Below, in pieces: positions 1-10,338 of a DNA stretch of 64,000 nt; the first letter of the stretch is position 1, and every line of letters starts with the position of its first letter. The position numbers and the translations under genes are program-made. The notes beneath the pieces are model-generated. The model was not told where the DNA came from, did no database searches, and worked only from the letters and a program-made list of their open reading frames with translations. The stretch is from Lasiosphaeria ovina (taxonomy: Eukaryota; Ascomycota; Sordariomycetes; Sordariales; Lasiosphaeriaceae): positions 3,921,001 to 3,985,000 of the forward strand of contig JAULSN010000005.1 of assembly GCA_033439765.1 (NCBI GenBank). The letters run 5' to 3'.

Positions 1-633
1 ACCCGCTGCGTCACCTCGGCTTCCCCTGCAGGTCTGTTTAGGCACGAGAAACTCTGCAGGTATATGGGGAATTCCAACTCGAAACTGGTAGGAAAGCGAA
101 GCGTCCACGTTTCTAAAGTTCTACGAGCTTTCCTAACAATGTCCACGCCATATTTATTAAAGGTTCACAGTCAAGTTCATGACTCTCCGCTCGGGCACTT
201 AAAAATACGCATTCCATGTGAATTTTGTGCCAGGGACGGAGCCAGGATATCGCTCAAAAGAGCTTCAGATTTGAGGCGTTTGCTTGACGATTGTTCACGA
301 TTCCACTCAGGCGGTGCGGGACGGGAGCTCCTCGGCCGCCGGCTTTTTCTGGTTGATGCACAAATCAACCGTTTGCACAGGTGTATCTAGTTGTAGGCCT
401 CAGTACATCAAAATACACATTTCGAAGAGCCTATCACGGCAACACACGTCTCCGAAGTCTCGTACGTACTCTGTTTACTGTGTAGTTGTTTGCCCCCCTT
501 GCACCTGGCTTCCACTGCAACTGCGAGGCTGCCTGTCTCACAGACTAGGAGGCTGTCTTTGCGGATATGAAGGTCAAACCGCCATGTTCCTAGAGCGGGC
601 AGCCGTTCCTTTGCTTCAAGACAGCATGTGCTC
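1..633. other. no gene recognised; upstream of J-protein gene
   Basis: Short open frames occur on both strands, but none has a recognisable domain, a plausible splice partner or biased composition. The last part presumably contains the promoter and leader of the J-domain gene that follows. Confidence 0.5.
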
Positions 634-1653
634 ATGATGGAACCGCCGAATGATCCTGACCACTATACCAACCTTGGGCTTTCCCAGAACGTAAACTTTC
701 AAGACATCAAACGGGCTTTCCATAAACTGGCAAAGCTGCACCACCCGGACAAAAAGGCGCCAGGCCAGCATGTCGACGCTGCCGATTTCCGGAAGGTCAG
801 TATCTGCCAACTTTTCCTACAGACGGCCCGGGACAGGAGCAAAACTGACGAAGGCATAACTCAGGTACGCGAAGCATACGAGTGTCTGAGGGACGAGAAA
901 AGCCGTGCAAAGTACGACAGGATCTACTCTATGCTCCAAGATCAATGGACCAGATACAAAATTTGGCAAAAAGCCCAGCGCGAGGATGACAATAAGAGAC
1001 AAGCCCAGGAGGAGGATCGTGCTGCCAGAGAAAGAGCCGAACAACAACGACGGACACAAGAAGCTGAGAGTAAACGAAGAAGGGAAGAGCAATCAGAGAG
1101 AGAGAGAAAAGCAGCAGAAGCCGAGAGAAGACGAAAAGAGGAGGAAATACAAGCTACTCGGGCGAAAGCGGAGCGAGAGAGGAAGAGGGAGGAAAGAGAG
1201 AGGCTCGCCGAAGAACGCACCCGAGAGGCTGCCAGACGAGCACGCGAAGAACAAGAGCAGGCGGCCAGGGAGCGGATACGCAAGCAGAAGGAAAAGGAAG
1301 CAGCAATAAGATCGGAAGAAGCCGCAACGAGGACCAGGATCGAGCAGGAACGAGCTGCGCAGGAGCGACTGAAGAGTATCCTGATCGAGGAGAGGCAGGA
1401 AGATGCCCGCCGCACCTGGGCAAACATGAGAGAGGCAGCAGAGCGTCGTCGACAAGCCGATCCCGGTGCCCAGCCGGCGCCTCCTGGATTCCCGCATGAT
1501 TCTGCTTGTGCTCATCCACGCTTCGGATGGCCAAAGAAAAAGGGCAGAGCTACCTGTATGTTCTGCGGAGAGATCCGTAGAAAATGGCTGCATCGTTGCC
1601 CCGACTGCGAGGCATTGGCCTGCCCAAGCTGCATGCTTCTTGTCTCCCCCTAG
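634..1653 (+). CDS. J-domain (DnaJ-like) coiled-coil protein with C-terminal Cys cluster
   Basis: Proposed CDS is join(634..795, 865..1653), 316 aa. The N-terminal ~70 residues form a J domain with the HPD signature (LHHPDKK) and the helix-IV end (AYECLRDEKSRAKYD). J domains stimulate the ATPase of an Hsp70 partner. A long Arg/Glu/Lys-rich coiled coil follows (about residues 75-265). The C-terminus has a zinc-binding-like cluster: CAH, then CMFC, CPDC and CPSC. The single long frame is open throughout, but 796-864 (GTCAGT...CTCAG, with a CTGAC branch site) is exactly 69 nt. Removing it joins FRK to VREAYECL and restores a canonical J domain, so it is almost certainly an in-frame intron. The start is the ATG at 634 (or 637); an in-frame GTG lies at 628. 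The client and Hsp70 partner are unknown. Confidence 0.85.
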   Translation: MMEPPNDPDHYTNLGLSQNVNFQDIKRAFHKLAKLHHPDKKAPGQHVDAADFRKVSICQLFLQTARDRSKTDEGITQVREAYECLRDEKSRAKYDRIYSMLQDQWTRYKIWQKAQREDDNKRQAQEEDRAARERAEQQRRTQEAESKRRREEQSERERKAAEAERRRKEEEIQATRAKAERERKREERERLAEERTREAARRAREEQEQAARERIRKQKEKEAAIRSEEAATRTRIEQERAAQERLKSILIEERQEDARRTWANMREAAERRRQADPGAQPAPPGFPHDSACAHPRFGWPKKKGRATCMFCGEIRRKWLHRCPDCEALACPSCMLLVSP

Positions 1654-2268
1654 CTGGGCTTCAAAGACATCTCGACTCGCGCGTCACAGTAGCCGGCAGG
1701 TAGAGCGGTTGTAAGGATCGACGGGAACGAGAGCCTGCAACTTAAACATGGAAGAGAACGGGACGTATATCAATGGGCGGGACGGAATTGGTGGAGCTGT
1801 TGCTCGCTGCTACCTGGTTTCTGTATTTATGCGCAATTCCCGACCCCGAGCCTTTTTGGCATAAAGTTTAGTAAATAAATTAAACAGCAGCTCGTCATTG
1901 AACAGGTGGCATCCATTCCCGGGCTACAACGACAGGGGGTAACCGCAAGGTGGGCCACAAGGCTGCAGGGCGTATTGTAAAGCGTACAGTACCAGGTACG
2001 GTTACCGAGCGTAACACCGTACTCACAACGTTGCCTGAACACCCGGGTTTCGCGGGGCGTGGCCTGAAACGGCCCCGCCAACGCCCGGAGCTCACATCCA
2101 GGGATGTCGCCTGAGCTTTAAACCTTTGGGGTCCCTTGATGCCACGACATCTCCCACTTCTAGGCTGCGACTTTCCGAACAATCTACAAATATTGGAAGC
2201 GACACCCTCGATACCCCCCAAACCACAATCCCTTTTTCTCGGCTCTCCAGCTCTTTTGCGTGTGCGTC
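1654..2268. other. intergenic region between J-protein gene and sec18
   Basis: Holds the 3' end of the J-protein transcript and the sec18 promoter/leader. No conserved coding signal was seen on either strand. A pyrimidine-rich stretch just before the sec18 ATG is typical of fungal leaders. Confidence 0.5.
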
Positions 2269-5106
2269 ATGGATTTGCGCAGCAACCTCTTCGGCAAAGG
2301 CCCCAAGGCAGGAGGCACCGGCAGCCTGCCTCCCCGCCCAGCACAGAGACCACAGCCCGGAAACGATGCGGGAGGCTACTCCCCGGCTCCCACCAACTAC
2401 GATGCCTACGGCGGCCGCTCACTAGGCCGGCTAACAGGCGCGCCTGGCGGAGGAGGTGGTGGTGGCGGTGGTGGTTATGGCGACGGTGCTGGCTACAATG
2501 CCGGCTATGCCTCTCCGAACGCCCCTCCGCCTCCCTCTTATAACAACAAGACGCGTGGTGGTGTGCCTCTGAGACTGGCTAAGGTGGATGACAAGACCCT
2601 TCAGGCGCGTTACATATTCGGGAACATGTAAGTGTGCGCTCCTTTCAGGCGTCTAGACAGGACGGCTAGCCGTCTTCCTCTTGTCCGGTACGCCTCTTGC
2701 TGACTGCCCCATGCGATCCTAGCTGTGCGGTGTCGCCCAACGACTTCCCCCCGAACCGGGATGGCTCGGATATCTATATACGCTTGAGCGGGCCTCAGCT
2801 GCGAGGCGATTTCGTCCTGACGGCGCGTCCCACCCCCGGCTTCCCCAACAACTCCATCAGCCTCTCAGACCCCCAAAGGACATGGTGCGGAGTGGGCATG
2901 ATGGACGAGCTGGTGGGAGAGCTATATGACCCATTCAGTCAAGGTGCTGCCGCCTACCTCGGCGCAATGGACCTCGAGGTCGGGTTTGCTTCGACCAAGA
3001 AGTTTGTCGACACGCTCTACGACCCCGACCAGCTCGCCGATGAATTCACAAAGAACTTCGCGAACCAGGTCTTCTCCCCAGGGCAGAGACTGATAATGGA
3101 CGTCAACAATGTGCCGCTATCCATATTGGTCAGGACGGTGACCTTGATTGACCTCTCGATGAATAAACCCGGCGGCGATGCCCCAACGCGTAGCGATCCG
3201 GCCGCTCGCGGAATCCTCACCAAAAACCCCCAGCCCAACATAGGCTTCTTCAAGGACGCCAGGTCACCTATCAAGCTTAAGCCGTCGAACAAACGGCCCG
3301 CGGCCAACGCCATCATAAGCCCGGATTTCAAGTTTGAGGACATGGGCATTGGCGGTTTGGACGCCGAGTTCTCCACCATTTTCCGCCGTGCTTTCGCCTC
3401 TCGTATCTTCCCCCCCGGTCTCATTGAGAAGCTCGGCATCATGCACGTGAAGGGCATGCTGCTCTATGGGCCTCCCGGAACCGGAAAGACTCTAATTGCT
3501 AGGCAGATTGGTAAGATGTTGAATGCCAGAGAACCCAAGATTATCAACGGGCCAGAGGTCTTGAACAAGTACGTGGGTCAGAGTGAAGAGAACATCCGGA
3601 AGCTCTTTGCCGACGCAGAGAAGGAGTACAAGGAGAAGGGAGACGAGTCTGGGCTCCACATCATCATCTTCGACGAATTAGACGCCGTGTGCAAGCAGAG
3701 AGGCTCTGGTGCCGGTGGCGGCACGGGAGTGGGCGACAGCGTGGTCAACCAGCTGCTTTCCAAGCTCGACGGTGTAGACCAGCTCAATAACATCCTCCTC
3801 ATCGGAATGACCAACCGAAAAGACATGATCGATGATGCTCTGCTGCGTCCCGGCCGGTTGGAGGTTCAGATCGAGATCTCGCTTCCAGATCAAGAGGGTC
3901 GGGGGCAGATCCTCAAAATCCACACAGCCAAGATGAAGCAGAACAAGGTCATCGAAGCTGACGTCGACCTTCTCGAGCTCGCTGCTCTGACCAAGAACTT
4001 TTCGGGCGCCGAGCTGAGCGGTCTCGTCAAGTCGGCAACTTCGTTTGCCTTCGCGAGGAATATCAAGGTCGGCACAATGGCTGGTGTGAGCGACGAGGTC
4101 GCGAACATGAAAGTTGGCCGTACGGACTTTATGAACGCCCTTGCAGAAGTCAAACCCGCCTTTGGTGTTGACGACGAGGAGCTTCAGGACCTCTTTCCTT
4201 TCGGAATCATCCACTTCTCGGAGAGCATCAAGGGCATTCTCAACGACGGCATGCTGTACGTCGAGAGCGTCAGGCGGCAGGAAAAGCTCAGGCGCACGTC
4301 GGTTCTTCTCCACGGCCCGGCGGGCAGCGGAAAGACGGCTCTGGCCGCTTATGTTGTAAGGATCCCCCCTATCTTTGTGCAGTATCTTGAGGATGCTTGG
4401 ACTGACAAGAACCGACGTGGATAGGCCATGAAATCTGAGTTCCCATTTATCAAGCTGATCACGCCCGCGACTATTATCGGCTTCCGTGACGAGATAGCCA
4501 AGAAGGACCATCTGCATAAGATATTCACGGATGCGTACAAGAGTCCATTGAGCTTGATCGTTCTTGGTATGCCTGTTATCCATTTGACTTCATTTCGGAG
4601 ACTGTTATCTCTCTCTCCTCTATGGCTACAAATGACATTGGCCTTAGCTTGACTATACTAACTGACCTCCGCAACTAGACAATCTCGAGCGCATGATCGA
4701 GTGGAACCCTGTTGGACCCCGCTTCTCCAACACTATAGTCCAGACGCTGGTCACTCTGCTTCAGACGCCGCCTCCAAAGGGCCACCGCCTGCTGGTTCTG
4801 GCTACGACATCGCAACGCACCATCATGGAGCAGCTCGACATGACAAACGCGTTTGACGGCCAAATACCCGTCCCCGCCGTCGAGGACCTCCGCCAGCTCG
4901 GCCGCGTTCTCGGCGAGTCGGGCGCCTTCGCGTCCTCGGCTGACGTGAACGAGGCCCTCAACAACGTCCGCTCTTATACCAACTCGGACACATTGCGCAT
5001 TGGCATCAAGGCTATCCTCACCACGGCCGTGAGGGCGAAAGACAGTGACGACGCGACTATGTGGTTTGCGGAGCAGCTGTCTGGGCAGGTCGCCATGTAT
5101 AGGTAG
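2269..5106 (+). CDS. sec18: Sec18/NSF vesicle-fusion AAA ATPase
   Basis: CDS is join(2269..2627, 2723..4355, 4425..4566, 4679..5106), 853 aa. Sec18/NSF is a homohexameric AAA ATPase that disassembles cis-SNARE complexes with alpha-SNAP (Sec17) and is needed for membrane fusion throughout the secretory pathway. The protein has a Gly-rich low-complexity N-terminus (a run of ten Gly around residue 70), then an N domain containing YIFGNICAVSPNDF. The D1 ATPase has Walker A GPPGTGKT near residue 369 and Walker B IIIFDELDA near 435. The D2 ATPase has P-loop GPAGSGKT near 651. The three introns (95, 69 and 112 nt) all have GTAAGT, GTAAGG or GTATGC donors and TAG acceptors. They are confirmed by protein continuity at each junction (GN|ICAVSP, AAYV|AMKSEF, IVL|DNLERM). 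The length is normal for the family. Confidence 0.97.
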
Positions 5107-5304
5107 AGCATAGTATATCTTTGAAGGCATTGGGTTGGGGGGGACAGTTGGAAACATATACGTTTCGAAATAGACGACGGATAAAGATGAGGGAGAAAAC
5201 ATATGGAATGACAAGCAAAATTGACTTTATTCGTAGCCACTAAACCTTGATATCTTGCTAAACTCGGACTCGCTTGCTTGCCCCTGAATGTTGACTTTCC
5301 TTGG

Positions 5305-5615
5305 CCGCGCGCCATTGGAACTAGTCTACGGTTTCAAGCCAAAGTCAGCCCTTGACCTGGTCTACCGCGACGATGACAAGCACGACGCAGAGGCAATTCA
5401 AATGCTGTACCAGCGTGAGGCAGACTTGGCCACTGCCCATGCTTAGGCACAGCGAAAATGGCACATGACCCGAAACGCCAACACGTTGAGATCCGAGTAG
5501 GGGATAAGGTGTACCTACCTGAAATTGCACCATGGTTACCACTTGCCCGGGAGACCACCTCGCAAGTACTTCTCCCAACAGCGAACATGCCCTTTCACGG
5601 TCCTTGAGATGAAAT
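5305..5615 (+). pseudogene. Ty3/Gypsy retrotransposon relic (integrase C-terminal region)
   Basis: Three short stretches in different frames read in order like the end of a Gypsy pol polyprotein. First comes PLELVYGFKPKSALDL (from about 5310), where Gypsy integrases have YELLYGFKP-like text. Then comes HVEIRVGDKVYLP (about 5480-5520), the VGDKVYL motif. Last comes GYHLPGRPPRKYFSQQ followed by PFTVLE (about 5527-5610), equivalent to the GY.iP...KL.QQ..GPF.VLE block. Frame changes and an internal TAG show it is dead. No LTR, reverse transcriptase or protease was found next to it, so only a 3' pol scrap survives, in the 3' flank of sec18. Confidence 0.65.
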
Positions 5616-5884
5616 GGAGAGCCATAAGAACCAGATGGAGGGAATTAATGGCAGAAACCATCAACGTGTTGAAGGCTCAACTGGCACAGCAGCAGAACGA
5701 ATTCGAAGCGCGTTCCAGACGATGACGTATGCGACAGTGATAGAAGTCGGAACTTTGATGTGTGCGTGGTGATGCGTATGAGCCATTTCACTTTTGTGGT
5801 GAGTCTAACTGCGGAAGTCCCTCCTTAAGCAAGCCTCACTAAAGCAAACGATATAATATACAGAAGTCGAGAGCGTCAGGGACG

Positions 5885-6076
5885 AAAGATTTGAAAGGCC
5901 TTGATACCTTACGGCTTGTCCTAACTGTTTTTCGCTAAGGTGGATAAAGGCTATTGGAACCCCTATTTTAGAATCCTAGATGCCACTCTCTTTTCTAAAA
6001 ATATATATCAACTGCCTTTTCTAGCCAGTTTATTCATAATGATCTTCTCCTTCCCAAGTACCACGCCAATCAACAT
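5885..6076 (+). mobile_element. small dispersed inverted-repeat element, copy A (decayed)
   Basis: Similar to the element at 58040-58256 (opposite orientation). Shared landmarks in order are TTTTCGCTAA, TAGAATCCTAGA, TTTTCTAGCCAGTT and a right end AAGTACCACGCCAAtCAACAT. The left terminal repeat is not recognisable here, so this copy is degraded or truncated. It has no coding capacity. It lies immediately before a second degraded copy. Confidence 0.6.
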
Positions 6077-6103
6077 CCAGGGGCTGGATTGTAGTGGAGG
6101 ATT

Positions 6104-6499
6104 GTAGCGGAGGACTTTCCAAGATTTGAGAGGCCTGCTAGCGATGCAATGGCGCTCGCGGCTTTCGGGTTGCTCTTCTCATATTGGTGAGCGGCGGCGG
6201 CCCTGTCCTTTGTGTCGGGGACATGACAAAGGTGTGTAAAGCGTCTTCGTTTTGGAGTCGGTGCCGGTCTCTCGACCTGTCACTCTGTAATACCTACCTA
6301 CCTGCTTTTCGTCTCGCTCGCCCTAACTGTTTCCACCGAGGGAGATGATAGTTTTACCATCCCCCATTATAGAATCCTAGAGGCCTTTCTCTCTCCTAGA
6401 ATACGTTACCTATTAAATGCTTTTCCTAGCCGGTGTATTTGCTGAGGTCTTTGTTCTTCTTCGTATATACCTAGGTAGGTAGGTACCACGCGAACACAT
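6104..6499 (+). mobile_element. small dispersed inverted-repeat element, copy B (decayed, with internal extra DNA)
   Basis: Starts with GGACTTTCCAAGATTTGAGAGGCC, which aligns to the left part of the 58 kb copy. It resumes at about 6320 with CCTAACTGTTT, TATAGAATCCTAGAGGCC and TTTTCCTAGCCGGT, and ends with GTACCACGCgAACACAT. About 190 nt between the two halves have no counterpart in the other copies and may be an insertion. Short TACC/GGTA runs flank the right end. Confidence 0.5.
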
Positions 6500-9400
6500 C
6501 ATCGGAGAGATAGATACTTCCCAAGATCGATATATTCCAGTGAACATCTTACAAGTTCTGGACGCCACACCGCGTCTGCGCGCAGGTCTCAACCACAAGT
6601 ATACAGCGCCAGAGAATCACGGCAACAGAGGGAAAGTGAGCAAAGCCAGCGGGCGGCAGTCGACATCATGTCCGCCATCATGAGACTTACTGGGCGCTGA
6701 CGACACTGACACCGACTTGGACTCAGGAGAGTCCATCTTTCGAGACAACCTAGGATGTATGCCGCATCTTCCATATGCGCCATTTAAGTAGAAACCACGG
6801 CTCCCAGAGTCAAATTCAAGGCAGTCGTCCCAGACTGCAAGAATGTTGCGCCGGGTATGGATGACTTCGGACATTCAGGGGTTGGACTGTACGACGTCTC
6901 CGCGTCTTTGTTACTAAGGAAGGCAAGCTGCCAGGGCGAGCTCGTCACGCTCTCATCCATCCATCTACACACATACATCACCAGAAATGTATCTTCTACA
7001 AATCTCCGCCGCAACTCAACAACAATCTACTCGCCAGACCACACCCTCCAAGAAAGGAGTACCTGGAAGGGTGACCACAACGCAGCGCCCTTGCATGATA
7101 TGCCATGCACAATACCTAAGATACCTAGTATTGTTCTTGGCTCTTTGCTGCAGAAAACACGGGAACTTTCATGGCCAGAGCCAGAGCCAGAGCCAGAGCC
7201 AGACTCGCAGTTCTTCTCATGCAGTGGATAGAAACCGGATACCTACAAGACGTTAGCACATGGTCGTCCTTTAGCCCCTCTCCCCTCTTTCCATTCCCCT
7301 TTCCCAGTCCCCCCCCCCCCTCCATTCCTTCCTTCCTTCCTCGTGGTTGTTGTCCAACCCCTGCCACGCACCCAGACAGCCGGGAGCGGCACGGGCAACA
7401 ACAGCAGGAGGCAAGGAAAAGATAGGAGGGAAACCGGCCACTTGCCGGCCACCAATCGCCTGTGTAGTCTGCAGTTCTGCACACTTCCGTAGAAGCCAAT
7501 TGGTTAGGAGCCTTATATTTTTTGCCCCTTTCGTCTTTTTTCGAGGGGGCGAGGCGAGGCGTTGACGGAGAGAAGAAAAAGAAAAAAAAAGGAGAGAGGA
7601 GGCGCTCGCCTGATTGGTCGGTGTGGGTGTGGGTGGACCGTGTGCAGGATGAGCAAGGGTGCTTGCTGGTCGTCGTCTCGACTGCAGACTTGCCCAGCGG
7701 CCCAGAAGAGTTGAACATCACACACTTGACACCCTCAGACAGAGAAAGAGAGGGAAAAGAAAAGGAAACCTCGTTTATCAAGCCCATGCGTGTGTGGAGG
7801 AGAGATGCAATGCAATCCTTCGAGGCAACGAGAGAGCCGTTTTCTCGCGCCACTGGCGAACTATTGGTCAACTTGATGGAGATGATGGGCTGGAAGATGA
7901 CCGGCCAAAGGCAGACAGTGAGTGTGATATTTTGTCAAGAAAGAAGGGATGGAAATTATGTGTCTTAACTCACAGCGCCGTAATTTGGATTGGGGTATGC
8001 CGATTAACTACACGTTTACTCATCCAGGTCCTGTCCGTGAGATCTGACATGTATCCCGAGCCGGCAGCCTTGATGATGGCATGTCCCGAAAGGAAACAGG
8101 CATGGCAATGACCAGCACCAAAGCAATGACCACAGCTAAACGAACAGCCGGAAAGTAGTGCGTGACTCGGAATAAGGGCCGGCCCCACTGGGGGTCGAAT
8201 GCCTCGCCTCTCGGAGGAATGACGATGTGCTCACTCATCCATCTCGCCTCTGTTCCGGCGAGATGGACCCGCGAACCCGGGTCTGTTGGCGCTGGGAGCG
8301 GCACGCTAAACATGTTAGTGCTGAGAAGCAGTCGGGATAATTGAGATCTTGCCCGGGGCTCCATCTGTTGTCATTTTCCCCAGCGATCGGAACGGTGGGT
8401 TTTTCTTGGATTTCATCCAGGTGTTGGTGCTAATCCCGGATTCTTGACGATGCAGCCAGCAAGCAAGTACATGTACATGTCCCGCTGCGGCGTCAAATTC
8501 GCCTGTTGGGGAAAATGTGCCCTGGTTGGCTGACTGATTCAACGCCTTCCTGCCAAGAGAGAATTACCTTAGTTATACAGAGTACAGTACGCACCCCGTA
8601 TTGTGTAATATCCCTCGAAAGTCATCAAAACGCGACTTTCTTGCTGTTGCTGTTGGGGAACGCGAAGCGGTGTGACGTTGTTCGCTCAAGCTGCAGGAAT
8701 CGCGTCGTTGACTGGTCAGATAGCCGATCTACCAAGCCGTCGGGTTTTGGGATTTGGATTTTGAATTTGAAGCAATTCCCCCCTACATCATGTCTCAATA
8801 ACTAATTCAACAACAACCCCCCACCTGCCAATCCACGCGCTGATGATTAGATCCTGCCGTGTAACACAATTCTTCAATTGAGTCGCCAGCGATGAGACCT
8901 CGCGCCGCCACCGTGGGGATCAGGCCACCTGCCGTCTGAGGCGTCTGAGGTGGCGGAAGGTGGGGGAGCTCTTGCTTGTTCCAATTTCCACCTCCCCCCG
9001 GTCAATCATCACATCTTGGGGGACCGTTAGGCGTTGGGTCTCGCCGTTGCTCCCGCCGTTCGCGCCGACCGGGAGAAGAGGCGGACTGGACTGGAGGCGG
9101 GAGACAGTGGAAACTGAAAAGGGTCCAGCTCCAACCGAGCTCACTAGAATCACGCGGATGTCATCCGGTCTGTCGATGCCGCGGTAAACCGCGCCGTCTG
9201 CTCACCTCCCCAAGAAAGGGAGGAGGGAGGACTGACGTAGGATCGCGGGCGACTCTAAAAGAAAAAAAGGCCGGTCCGCCCACGGTCTACCTCGCAAGCC
9301 AGAGCCAAATGGCTGGGCAATCCTCCTCAGACTCCAGAGTCGCGGGGAGGGATCGCGCGCCTGGTTTCTGGGTCGTGAGAGGGGTAGCAGCCGGTCCCGA

Positions 9401-9935
9401 CGGCCCCGACAGCTCTCCACACCACTCCAAAGCCTGGCTTGTGATTTGTCCGTCGACCCAGATACCAAATGCCAGGGTCTGGATTTGGGAATGCTCTCCC
9501 TGCAGCACACCAGAACCCAGAGTGGCCTGAGGCGATACCGGCCTCCCGCCAACTCTCTCGATACAAAGTTCTCACCAGCAAGCCAACCCATTAACAAAAA
9601 CGACTGTTGGCACTGACAGCGGTGTATGTAGAAAGTGTGTAACTGAACTGCCTGTTGTTGTCTAGCTTCGCCGAGTTTCGGCGCATGCTGATGTTGGGAA
9701 GACGTCAGACCATGGCCAGCGGGCACACACAGTATCTCGCAGTAGGCGAATGCCCAAGGTCAAAACATGTCATTTTTCTTGGGATCAGAGAAGCTGCTGC
9801 ATGCACTGTGCACCTGTGACATCTACACGGGAGACTTGCCTGTGAAATATATCACACCGGCCTCAACACACAAGTTCCCCCGTCCCCTCCTTGGTGAGAG
9901 AGCAAAAATGAAGAAGCAAAAAAGAGAAAAAAGAA
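6500..9935. other. gene-poor stretch, no supported protein gene
   Basis: Many overlapping short frames exist, but none has a domain, consistent splicing or convincing composition. Low-complexity tracts are present: a GCCAGA hexamer array at 7174, a poly-C plus CCTT tract around 7306-7345 and a purine-rich run around 7565-7600. No ncRNA was recognised before the tRNA at 9936. Confidence 0.45.
7174..7203. repeat. hexanucleotide microsatellite (GCCAGA)5
   Basis: Five uninterrupted GCCAGA units are read directly. The array would encode alternating Arg/Ala or Glu/Pro in the frames that cross it, which explains some spurious open frames here. Confidence 0.95.
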
Positions 9936-10006
9936 TGCGTCAGCCGCGAATCGAACGCGGGGCCCATCGATGGCAACGATGGATTTTACCACTAAACCAC
10001 TGACGC
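9936..10006 (-). tRNA. tRNA-Gly (anticodon GCC)
   Basis: On the minus strand the 71-nt sequence starts GCGTCAGTGGTTTAGTGG (acceptor, D arm with box A) and has an anticodon stem CATCG/CGATG enclosing the loop TTGCCAT (anticodon GCC). The T arm has box B GTTCGATTC, and the end pairs CTGACGC with the start, followed by discriminator A. No intron is present. A run of T on the minus strand a few bases downstream suits a Pol III terminator. It is identical to the tRNA at 19593-19663. Confidence 0.97.
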
Positions 10007-10305
10007 TGGTGGATCTGTTGATGAGAAAGACACGCTGAGTTGTGAACATTCAATTGGAGATTGACCCGGATCTGTGGACTCTATCCTCTTTTGTGGGTTT
10101 ATGCGGAGTTGCTGTCTCCGTACGGAGCGGCCAAAAGAGACTCTAGCCACCCCGTAGCTACCGGTATGAAGCGGTAGAAAACCAAAGTGCGGATTCCGCT
10201 GGTTGCAACCTCCCATCCGTGTTGGATGTGGTCCGTGGATGGCATGGAATGACACGCCATTTGGCTTTTTGGGTTTGACGTCCCGCTTTCTCTTCCACCC
10301 TCCCA

Positions 10306-10338
10306 TGTCAACGTCAACGGTCACGGTTGACGTTGACA
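10306..10338. repeat. perfect 13-bp inverted repeat (hairpin)
   Basis: TGTCAACGTCAAC at 10306-10318 is exactly reverse-complementary to GTTGACGTTGACA at 10326-10338, with a 7-nt spacer. Each arm contains the half-site TGACGTT twice. It lies in non-coding DNA between the tRNA and the lte1 leader. It could be a protein-binding palindrome or a cruciform-prone site; no function can be assigned. Confidence 0.85.

Noticed and set aside
942..1427. 161-codon minus-strand frame rich in Ser/Ala/Leu
   Set aside because: Exact antisense shadow of the Arg/Glu-rich coiled coil in the J-protein gene; no start context or domain.
3678..4583. 301-codon minus-strand frame
   Set aside because: Antisense of Sec18 ATPase domains; no homology-like motifs, and it crosses two well-supported introns.
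9202..9726. 174-codon minus-strand frame
   Set aside because: Overlaps another long frame on the plus strand and gives low-complexity Arg/Ser/Leu text; typical chance frame in GC-rich DNA.
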